Below, piece after piece: positions 1 to 5,727 of a stretch of DNA of 25,381 bases; position 1 is the first letter of the stretch; each line of letters opens with the position of its first letter. The notes beneath the pieces are model-generated. The model saw only the letters and a program-made list of their open reading frames with translations, had not been told where the DNA came from and ran no database searches. The stretch comes from Acidobacteria bacterium UBA6911 (GTDB lineage Bacteria > Acidobacteriota > UBA6911), in assembly GCA_002451015.1 (NCBI GenBank), contig DKBB01000148.1, forward strand, positions 23,872 to 49,252. The letters run 5' to 3'. The position numbers and the translations under genes were made by a program.

Positions 1-275
1 CCACCGAATCCGCCGCCGCCACCGCCGAATCCGCCGCCGCCCATATTGGCGACATTACCCATTGGCGGGGGACCCGGTCCCATGGCTCCCGGGTCCATCG
101 GTTTACTGACGTATTTGATATAGGTTCTACGCGCCCAGGGTGATTCTTTGAGTATTTTCGAAACCTCGTCTTCGCTCCATTTGGCAAACTCTTTCTTCTC
201 CCAGAAATCCGCCGCGAACAGAAGGCAGGTCGATGCCATCAGACAAGCAACAAATAGGCAGCAAATCCTTTTCAT
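1..275 (-). CDS. secreted Gly-rich hypothetical protein (C-terminus outside window)
   Basis: The ORF begins with ATG at 275 and runs off the left edge, so only about 91 residues are visible. A GGAG-type ribosome binding site lies about 8 nt upstream. The N-terminus (MKRICCLFVACLMASTCLLFA) is a signal peptide with a cleavage-like ...LFAA|DFW junction. The mature start reads DFWEKKEFAKWSEDEVSKIL followed by KESPWARR, a short Trp-rich segment I associate with small secreted proteins of Acidobacteriota (recalled resemblance, not searched). After about residue 60 it becomes Pro/Gly-rich and then nearly all Gly and Phe (GGGGFGGGGGGFGG), encoded by the ccgccgcc tract at bases 1-50. Function is unknown; export is well supported. 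It lies downstream of the 476-1927 gene on the same strand with a 200-bp gap, so it probably has its own promoter. Confidence 0.75.
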   Translation of the reverse strand, partial: MKRICCLFVACLMASTCLLFAADFWEKKEFAKWSEDEVSKILKESPWARRTYIKYVSKPMDPGAMGPGPPPMGNVANMGGGGFGGGGGGFG

Positions 276-475
276 TTTACAAGCTCTCCAAATTCACTAG
301 ATTAAATCCCCATGAAGAATATATTGATATGAATCTTACAGCAAGAACTATGGAGTGAAATACTAATCTATTAGGATTATAAAAAGACAGGGCGGATAGA
401 CTCCGAAAGTAACGGGAAGGGACGCCTAAACTTTACCTTCTTTAAGATTTGACAAATATACTTTGCTGTCGTGGA
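276..475 (-). promoter_or_regulatory. possible promoter region of the partial secreted gene
   Basis: This is an AT-rich 200-bp gap between two minus-strand genes. On the minus strand it contains a perfect TATAAT hexamer (376-381) without a recognisable -35 element at 16-18 bp, and a TTGCTG/ATATTC pair nearer the gene. A small inverted repeat, CTAAT-CT-ATTAG, lies at 364-375 beside the TATAAT. The 11-mer ATCTATTAGGA at 366-376 recurs at 2901-2911 upstream of the other secreted-protein operon. No transcription start is demonstrable. Confidence 0.3.
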
Positions 476-1927
476 TTACCGCTCCTTGGCCCTGCGTCCA
501 CCGCTGCCGCCGCTGTAGCCGCCGGGAGATACACTTGGCGAACCTCCACCGGAGGGTGCGGAAACTCGCCCTCCTCCGGAAGGAACCGAACTCCCCCGGC
601 TATACGAAGCAGGAGGAGATGCGACGCTGCGACTACCGGTAGTGGAGGAAGACGATACGGTGCCGCGGCTGTCCCTGGTAGAATAGACCCTTGCGTTGGG
701 TCTTGCCACGGAGCGGGTGCTCCCGGCTACTATAGGGGAGCCCGAACCGGCGCTGCGCGGCCTGGCGATGGAAGAACTCCGTGGATATACCTTGGTATAT
801 CCACGACCGGCTACCAGCCTGCCGCTGTTTGCGGGTTTCACTACCGGATGGCCGGGATAGCCGGGATAGCCGGGATAATAGGGCGGGTACCATCCCGACC
901 CCCAACCCCCATACCCCCAATAGAAGGACCAGGTATAGGGTGTCCAGCACCAGGGGAAAAATGGATCGACAATATAATATGCCTGGTAATTGTAGCCCCC
1001 GGCTTCATGTTCCCCGGAGCCGCCTTTAGGCGTAATCGAGACGGTGTGAGGTTCCACTGTGAATTTTTCGGGGAACGAAAGCGCCACCATGAGATCCATA
1101 ACCTGAGGGGGAACTCCGGCGCTTGAAAGATCAGCCAGCGTCCTGGAATTAATCGGGAAAGGTTCATGGTATTCAACCAGGGCGGCCTCCAGGATTTCCG
1201 GGGCGACTTTTCGACTGAGCTCAACAACTTCGTCTATTGAAAAGGCGGTGCCGGCGGAGATCTGGGAGGCTCGGATCCTTCGGACGGAATATGCTGCGGA
1301 ATCCTCGGCGTCCTCCATTACCGGAGCGTATCGACGCAGCGTGATAATCCTGTCCTCCTGCCGCTGCAGTAATTGAATATCCAGCCACTCGCCATATTTA
1401 TTGACAATCCAAATACCGGATATTTTTTGCGGCGATTCTCCCGAACAACTCGATTTGCTCTCAAAAAGCAGGCGTTTCCCCGTTTTGGACCAGGAATATT
1501 GATACCAGCCCGAACAGTCCTTATCTTTCAATGTTTGAGACAGTCCGTCGGTTACTACCTTGTCATCAAAAAGAACCGTTTTATCCCGGAATGCTTTCAT
1601 ATTCACGGAATTCCGGTCATCCCCGGGACGGATGCTCAAAATATAATCGCCGCCCTCTTTTTCCTCCGCCACGCCGACGGCACCCGGGACAAGGCGCCAG
1701 GAGCCTATCCAGGGCAACCATCGGCTGTCGATATCCGCAGTCGCCCGTGTATCAGCCGGTACGGCAGCCTCAACATTCGCGATCGTTAATGGCAGCAGTC
1801 CCAGAACGATACCTAACAGGCACACAATGCGCATACCGGATTGTGATGAAAATTTTCCCGGCGAGTTTTGCCGTGAACTGTTCGATGTCTTTTCAAAGGA
1901 GAAAATGCTTCGGTTAGTTCCCTGCAT
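476..1927 (-). CDS. secreted hypothetical protein with Tyr/Pro/Gly and Ser-rich C-terminal tail
   Basis: A 483-residue protein. The start at 1927 is chosen because a strong GGGAGGGG ribosome binding site sits just before it; an internal ATG at 1834 lies nearer the hydrophobic segment but has no such site. Residues about 33-54 form a signal sequence after an unusually long 31-residue N-region. Residues about 60-300 form a folded domain with two conserved-looking blocks: WLPWIGSWRLVPG near 70-80, and a helical segment IDEVVELSRKVAPEILEAAL followed by AGVPPQVMDLMVALSFPEKF. The last third is low complexity: aromatic/Gly/Pro with YPGYPGYPG (a 9-bp tandem repeat at about 851-876), then Ser/Gly/Arg-rich. 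I recall similar proteins in Acidobacteriota but know no function. The gene starts 10 nt after the stop of the upstream beta-barrel gene, so the two are probably co-translated. Confidence 0.8.
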   Translation of the reverse strand: MQGTNRSIFSFEKTSNSSRQNSPGKFSSQSGMRIVCLLGIVLGLLPLTIANVEAAVPADTRATADIDSRWLPWIGSWRLVPGAVGVAEEKEGGDYILSIRPGDDRNSVNMKAFRDKTVLFDDKVVTDGLSQTLKDKDCSGWYQYSWSKTGKRLLFESKSSCSGESPQKISGIWIVNKYGEWLDIQLLQRQEDRIITLRRYAPVMEDAEDSAAYSVRRIRASQISAGTAFSIDEVVELSRKVAPEILEAALVEYHEPFPINSRTLADLSSAGVPPQVMDLMVALSFPEKFTVEPHTVSITPKGGSGEHEAGGYNYQAYYIVDPFFPWCWTPYTWSFYWGYGGWGSGWYPPYYPGYPGYPGHPVVKPANSGRLVAGRGYTKVYPRSSSIARPRSAGSGSPIVAGSTRSVARPNARVYSTRDSRGTVSSSSTTGSRSVASPPASYSRGSSVPSGGGRVSAPSGGGSPSVSPGGYSGGSGGRRAKER

Positions 1928-1937
1928 GGTCCCCTCC

Positions 1938-2786
1938 CTAAAAATGCCATTGTAGACCGGCGGTCGCTCGAAGGCCGGTCATGTCCAGATTGTCGAATCC
2001 CACAAAGTCCCGGCCCAATTCTGGTTTTGCCCATGAATACCGCAGGTCCAGTACCAAATAGGCGTACTTGAAAACATTGATATCGATGCCTCCCCCAAGG
2101 TACCCGGTCGGCGTCCAGCCGGAGGATCTTAATTTGGCATAAAAGATTTCCAGGGTGTCAAAATCGACAAAATCCCCCTCCTGTTCAAAACGATACCACA
2201 TTACGCCCGCGCCGGCACTCAGGTAAGGAATAAATCGGGAAGGCAGCCACGCATACTGCCCAACCTGGCGGCCCCTGGGTATGAGCAGAAACTTAAGGCC
2301 GGCCGTCAATGGCAGTTGGGCATAATTGGTTTCCTGGATAATCGGCAGGTCCTGTTCGTCTACATAATCCCTGAACTCGGAAAGTTTGGTCCGACTAAGA
2401 TAATCCATGCTGACCACCAGTTCGAGTCTTTCATGAAAGTCGGCGCCGCCGTCGAAACCAAAGTCCCAGGCGCGAAAATCGTTCTTCTCAAGAGTCAACT
2501 CGCTCATGACCATATCGAAAAGCTCGCTCTCCGCCCGTGGAAAAAACCTTCCGATGCGAAAACCCAGAAAACCCTTGGGAGCTGAAAAGAGAAAATCCGC
2601 TTCTCTTCCCCGCCCCTGATCGTCAGGGCCGGAAGATTGAGCGGAAGCCGGAGATGCCGCAGACGGGTCTGCCGCCACTAAGTCAGGATGCAGAAACAAG
2701 AGAACAAGAGCCAGGGAAATCATTTTCAGCAGGCATCGACCCAGGAAGTTACCTGTACTCCGATGATCTTTCAACATGTCGATCAT
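1938..2786 (-). CDS. outer-membrane beta-barrel protein
   Basis: A 282-residue protein with an AAGGAGG ribosome binding site at about 2792-2798. The hydrophobic segment ISLALVLLFLHPDLVAA (about residues 23-40) is a signal peptide, with cleavage plausible after VAA. The rest shows the alternating polar/hydrophobic, aromatic-rich pattern of a small beta-barrel: a Gly-rich first strand (FLGFRIGRFFP), strands such as LPLTAGLKFLLIP, FIPYLSAGAGVMWYRF and YLGGGIDINVF, and a terminal Phe (LRATAGLQWHF) that matches the C-terminal signal for BAM-dependent insertion. Its size suits an 8-stranded barrel of the OmpA/OmpW/OprF-like type. No catalytic residues are seen, so pore versus structural role is open. 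It is the first gene of a two-gene unit with the 476-1927 gene. Confidence 0.8.
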   Translation of the reverse strand: MIDMLKDHRSTGNFLGRCLLKMISLALVLLFLHPDLVAADPSAASPASAQSSGPDDQGRGREADFLFSAPKGFLGFRIGRFFPRAESELFDMVMSELTLEKNDFRAWDFGFDGGADFHERLELVVSMDYLSRTKLSEFRDYVDEQDLPIIQETNYAQLPLTAGLKFLLIPRGRQVGQYAWLPSRFIPYLSAGAGVMWYRFEQEGDFVDFDTLEIFYAKLRSSGWTPTGYLGGGIDINVFKYAYLVLDLRYSWAKPELGRDFVGFDNLDMTGLRATAGLQWHF

Positions 2787-2898
2787 ACCGGCCTCCTTAA
2801 GAACCGCATTCTTGCATTTTAAGGAATTCCGGCGGGCCCCTCTTGCTTTCCTCAGCCTTTTATTTAAAGCCTTCCGCCGGAAGAGCTATTCGATGCAT

Positions 2899-2919
2899 GC
2901 ATCTATTAGGAATAGATGC
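2899..2919. promoter_or_regulatory. 9-bp inverted repeat, possible operator
   Basis: GCATCTATT and AATAGATGC form a perfect inverted repeat separated by AGG, 113 nt upstream of the beta-barrel gene start. The short spacer and promoter-proximal position fit a dimeric regulator's binding site. Part of it (ATCTATTAGGA) recurs at 366-376, upstream of another secreted-protein gene. A small RNA hairpin is the alternative. Confidence 0.35.
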
Positions 2920-3122
2920 TATTTCCGGCACCAGGGTTCATTCGAAGGACATAATTCAAATCCGGCTGTTGTCCCTTTTCGTAAGTGAACGGTCGAACGG
3001 CTCGTTTTTTATCCGGCAGGTACCGGTCTTTTAACAAGAAATTTCAGCCGCAGCGCCAGCGAAGACCGTATCTAACTGCGCGTGCAAGCAGGTAGGGTTT
3101 CAAAGTATTCGAATACGACAAA

Positions 3123-3143
3123 GGGCGAACACAAGGTTCGCCC
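3123..3143 (-). terminator. hairpin downstream of the OsmC gene, weak terminator candidate
   Basis: GGGCGAAC (3123-3130) and GTTCGCCC (3136-3143) form a perfect 8-bp stem with a 5-nt loop, about 33 nt beyond the OsmC stop codon. On the minus strand the stem is followed only by TTTGTCG, so the U-tract is poor. It could be a weak intrinsic terminator or an mRNA 3'-end stabiliser. Confidence 0.45.
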
Positions 3144-3175
3144 CTAAGTTTATAGTTCACAATGTCCCGACGGGA

Positions 3176-3616
3176 TTACTCAATATGGTAAATCGTCTGA
3201 ATATCGATATCCTCCCGGAGAGAGTGACGCACGGAACAGTATTTTTCGGCCGACAGGGATACCGCGCGCTGGACCTTTTCTTCCCCCAGGTCGTCGCCCT
3301 TTAAAAAGAGTTCCAGGACTACCGAGCGCAAGCGCTGGGGCGGTGTCTCCGACCGCTTTGCATTTATTTTCATGGACATCGACGAAAGCTGGCAGCGCAT
3401 TTTCTGAAGGATGGACACGACATCGATAGCCATACAGCCCGCCAGGGAGAGCAGCAATCCCTCCAGAGGCATGCACCCCATCTGAACTTTCGCGTCAAAT
3501 TCCATGTCGTATCCCCTCCGGGTGCTCGCAGTGAAAACCAAGTCCTGGTCCCATACCAGACGGGCTTCCATATCGGCTTCCACATGTTCTTTGTATCCTT
3601 CAATCTTGTCTGCCAT
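3176..3616 (-). CDS. OsmC family protein (thiol peroxidase-like)
   Basis: The protein has 146 residues from ATG 3616. That start is preferred over ATG 3634 because GGAAAGG lies about 8 nt before it, while the outer ATG has no ribosome binding site. Members of the OsmC/Ohr fold reduce organic or inorganic peroxides in the cytoplasm with a Cys pair. Both expected cysteines are visible: C61 in LSLAGCMAIDVVSILQK, the central helix, and C127 in EKYCSVRHSL, the resolving position. An N-terminal beta region (ARLVWDQDLVFTASTRRGYDMEFD) and a GCMPLEGLL loop also fit. The length is typical. Lack of the Ohr signature and the overall pattern suggest the broad OsmC/YhfA-like branch, so the substrate is unresolved. 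It is monocistronic on the minus strand. Confidence 0.88.
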   Translation of the reverse strand: MADKIEGYKEHVEADMEARLVWDQDLVFTASTRRGYDMEFDAKVQMGCMPLEGLLLSLAGCMAIDVVSILQKMRCQLSSMSMKINAKRSETPPQRLRSVVLELFLKGDDLGEEKVQRAVSLSAEKYCSVRHSLREDIDIQTIYHIE

Positions 3617-3817
3617 AGTTACATGCCTTTCCATGCAATCGTAACAACGTTTAAAACATAATATTTACAATTATTTCAGGTTCCCGATGCCCTCCTGTCC
3701 GCGAACATACCGGGTGGAAAATACTAAAATTTGAAGTATTTATTTCCAGGCAGTTACGTTTTATAATCCACCCCGTGGTTGGTAATTTAGCGTAATACGC
3801 AATATTTTTAAACTCTC
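3617..3817. promoter_or_regulatory. divergent promoter region between the OsmC gene and the 3901 gene
   Basis: An AT-rich spacer between divergent genes. On the plus strand a perfect TATAAT lies at 3762-3767, followed at a suitable distance by the inverted repeat at 3818-3882, which would then sit in the 5' leader. The -35 position reads only TTTATT. No clear -10/-35 pair was found for the OsmC gene. Confidence 0.3.
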
Positions 3818-3882
3818 AACCCGCATTTCTTACAAGGTTCCAGTCGCTTCGATTAAATGAAACTTCGTAAGAAATGCGGGTT
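3818..3882 (+). repeat. perfect 16-bp inverted repeat in the leader of the 3901 gene
   Basis: AACCCGCATTTCTTAC (3818-3833) is perfectly complementary to GTAAGAAATGCGGGTT (3867-3882), with a 33-nt interior that can add a few further pairs next to the stem (AGGTT with AACTT, including one G-U pair). The right arm ends 18 nt before the preferred start codon and 8 nt before the ribosome binding site. It has no U-tract, so it is not an ordinary terminator. It could be a structured 5' leader, a dimeric-regulator site, or the remnant of a small transposable element whose termini are the arms. I saw no flanking target duplication. Confidence 0.7.
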
Positions 3883-3900
3883 CATGCTGTAAAGGAAACC

Positions 3901-4869
3901 ATGACTACAAGCAACAAGACTGCAAAAGAACCCCTCTGGCTGGCAATGGAAAGAAAAATTCTCGAGCATGCCTCCCTGGACTCTTCAGGATCCAACCTGG
4001 AATCCGTTCAACAGACCATCGCTTCCGAACTGGATCAGTCCGGCTACAATGTTTCTCTTCATGGCGGGAATTTTCTCCAGTTGCGATGGGCATTGGAAGA
4101 AAAAAACAGAAACGGCCATGCGCTTCTGGAAGATCTTAAGGGAGTCCTTGACAAATTAACCTTCGAGAATGTCGAGAATACCGGAAAGGCTACAGCCAAT
4201 ATCATCCATGCTTTGGAAGATTCCTGGCCAAAACTGAAGGATTATGAACGGAAACCGACCATACTGGAAATGGTCGAACAAACGCGACTTGGATTTATCA
4301 TTAAAAAATCGAAAGAGTTACCTGAAAGCGAAGGAATCCGATACCTGATAGCGGCTGAGGTGGTGTCCGATACAATCATTGAATCCCTCGGGATTACACG
4401 GGAGCGGTACGACCAGGAAATAGGCGCGATCAAGGCGGAAAAAGCGGAAAAAGCGCGGGTTCAATCGCTGCTGGAGGCTGTCGCGGGAAAACCGGATCAA
4501 GAGCGGATCAAACATCTGATTAACAAGGATGTCTCCGACGCACTAATCATGGAACTCGCCGGAGTGGGCCAGGCCGCAGTCGACGAGGTCAAAAAGGCCA
4601 TGGAAGAGGAGATTAAGGAAAAACAGAGACTTGCCGAGGAGGAAGCGAAAAGAAAAGCGGAAACCGCCGCCGGGCCTCCTCTCGAGGATATCTCCATGGA
4701 AGACCGGCTGACTCATATTGAGGCGATCCGGGATATTATGGATCTGTGCGACGCGGAAAATGAAATCCGCCAGATGTGCGCGCAGAGCAACGTTCCGAAA
4801 TGCCTGATCGACATTGCAATTTCCGACCCGGAGAGGCTGGATGCACTCGAAAAAGAGGCTGAAGGTTAG
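3901..4869 (+). CDS. hypothetical protein with three internal alpha-helical repeats
   Basis: I do not recognise the family. ATG 3901 (322 residues) is chosen because AAAGGA lies just upstream; ATG 3874 would fall inside the inverted repeat. There is no signal peptide or membrane span, so it is probably cytoplasmic. Residues 1-120 are mixed helical. After that, three divergent units of about 50 residues can be aligned by eye: about 128-175 (IRYLIAAEVVSDTIIESLGI), 187-233 (IKHLINKDVSDALIMELAGV) and 270-318 (IRQMCAQSNVPKCLIDIAIS), each followed by an acidic helix of the form D..(E/K)..(A/K). A Lys/Glu/Ala-rich stretch (about 230-258) links units 2 and 3 and should form a charged helix or coiled coil. 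The repeats suggest a scaffold or binding protein. It is monocistronic, with a long hairpin leader and GC-rich hairpins after it. Confidence 0.75.
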   Translation: MTTSNKTAKEPLWLAMERKILEHASLDSSGSNLESVQQTIASELDQSGYNVSLHGGNFLQLRWALEEKNRNGHALLEDLKGVLDKLTFENVENTGKATANIIHALEDSWPKLKDYERKPTILEMVEQTRLGFIIKKSKELPESEGIRYLIAAEVVSDTIIESLGITRERYDQEIGAIKAEKAEKARVQSLLEAVAGKPDQERIKHLINKDVSDALIMELAGVGQAAVDEVKKAMEEEIKEKQRLAEEEAKRKAETAAGPPLEDISMEDRLTHIEAIRDIMDLCDAENEIRQMCAQSNVPKCLIDIAISDPERLDALEKEAEG

Positions 4870-4914
4870 CCCCCCGGTCCGTGTAAAAGATCCGTATCGG
4901 CAATGTTTTGTTAC

Positions 4915-4985
4915 CGGGCCGACCGATGGTTCGGCCCGCGTCGCCCCCGTTGCCACCCGGGGGCGCGCACCCGTTGACTTTTTTC
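4915..4985 (+). terminator. two tandem GC-rich hairpins and a T-tract after the 3901 gene
   Basis: The first stem, CGGGCCGA/TCGGCCCG (4915-4922 with 4931-4938), and the second, CGCCCCCG/CGGGGGCG (4942-4949 with 4958-4965), are each perfect over 8 bp with 8-nt loops. A run of six T follows at 4979-4984, about 13 nt beyond the second stem. The stems begin 46 nt after the stop codon. The T-run is further away than in a classical intrinsic terminator, so this is probable rather than certain. Confidence 0.5.
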
Positions 4986-5132
4986 CAAATCTGCATTTTT
5001 CCAATTTTATTAGCGAAGCGCTGCCGCCGCCTGGATCGCTGAATGTGCAGGGAAAATCCTGCAAGCATGGACAAGCCGGCGAACGATAGGGTATAACCGC
5101 CGGCGTGTGTTAAAAAATGGGAGTTTGATGCC

Positions 5133-5669
5133 ATGAACATGGTAGGGGAAAAAGCCGTTTCTTTTTGTCTAAGAGATCTCGACGACAAAAACCACAGCCT
5201 TCAGGACTATGCCGGAAGTTGGCTGCTTCTGGTCTTCCATCGCCACCTCGGCTGACTGCCGTGCCGGGGACACCTGTCGCAGTTGCGGCGCCATGAAAAA
5301 GAGCTGGACCGGCTGGGCATGAAGATCGTCGTCATCACGTTCGAACAAAGCTTTTTTGCCCGGAACTATGTTGAGAATACAAAACTGCGATGGCCCCTGC
5401 TGGTGGATGAAAAACGGGAACTGTACCGTGCCTATGGCATGCTGCGTGCAGGACTCCTGGACCTGTGGGGACTCTCTACCTGGCGGGCGTACCTGAAAGA
5501 AATGATCCGAGGGAGGTTGCCTCGAAAACCGACCGGAGACGTCAATCAGCGTGGCGGAGACGTGCTGGTGGACCCGGCCGGGATAGTCCGGTTTCATCAT
5601 GTTGGGAAAGGGCCGGCGGACAGGCCGCCGGCGGCCATCATCCTTCGGTTGGTTGAAGGGGGCGTATAG
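5133..5669 (+). CDS. peroxiredoxin-like (AhpC/TSA-type) protein, candidate selenoprotein with in-frame TGA
   Basis: Translation from ATG 5133 (GGGAG at 5119-5123) gives a normal thioredoxin-fold N-terminus, MNMVGEKAVSFCLRDLDDKN, then SWLLLVFHRHLG, then an in-frame TGA (5253-5255, codon 41), then LPCRGHLSQLRRHEKELDRL and a full C-terminal half ending at 5669. Read as selenocysteine, the active site is U41-L-P-C44, a UxxC in place of the family's CxxC. The downstream part keeps family features: IVVITFEQ, WPLLVDEKRELYRAYGM, GGDVLVDPAGIVRFHHVGKGPADRPP. Total length is 178 residues, normal for Prx-like proteins. Sequence just after the TGA can fold (ACTGC/GCAGT plus GAC/GTC with loop ACCT at 5272-5275), but it does not clearly match the E. 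coli SECIS apical-loop rule. The alternative is a nonsense mutation or sequencing error. The expected role is peroxide or disulfide reduction. The next gene is convergent. Confidence 0.8.
5255..5291 (+). promoter_or_regulatory. candidate SECIS-like stem-loop after the in-frame TGA
   Basis: Two overlapping folds are possible. In one, ACTGC (5255-5259) pairs with GCAGT (5279-5283), stacked on GAC (5269-5271)/GTC (5276-5278) with loop ACCT and a 9-nt bulge on the 5' side. In the other, GTGCCG (5261-5266) pairs with CGGCGC (5286-5291), one G-U pair included, around the same small hairpin. The apical loop would lie 17-20 nt after the TGA, a distance found in bacterial SECIS elements. The loop does not begin with G or GU, so a match to the known consensus is not established. 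Confidence 0.35.
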
Positions 5670-5727
5670 CTCCTCCGATAATCGGTGTTGATCGTTATTC
5701 AGACTCCGGCGGCTCCGGCACAGCCGT

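Larger units (their letters stand above)
2787..3175. other. intergenic region with palindromes upstream of the outer-membrane operon
   Basis: No convincing gene lies in this 389-bp stretch; the short ORFs lack ribosome binding sites and protein-like composition. It holds a 5-bp hairpin (CTTCC-GCC-GGAAG, 2871-2883), a 9-bp inverted repeat with a 3-nt spacer (2899-2919), a 12-bp palindrome GTATTCGAATAC (3106-3117), and the hairpin listed at 3123-3143. The part nearest 2786 should carry the promoter for the beta-barrel operon. Confidence 0.6.

Noticed and set aside
851..876. 9-bp tandem repeat
   Set aside because: It encodes the PGY repeat of the secreted protein's tail and does not need a separate mobile or regulatory explanation.
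449..1126. 225-codon plus-strand ORF
   Set aside because: It lies antisense to the secreted protein gene and its Arg/Gly/Pro-rich composition is what the complement of that gene's low-complexity tail would give; no ribosome binding site or recognisable domain.
5283..5669. 128-residue Prx fragment read from an internal ATG as the whole gene
   Set aside because: It omits the thioredoxin-fold N-terminus and the active site, which are present in the same frame upstream across the TGA.
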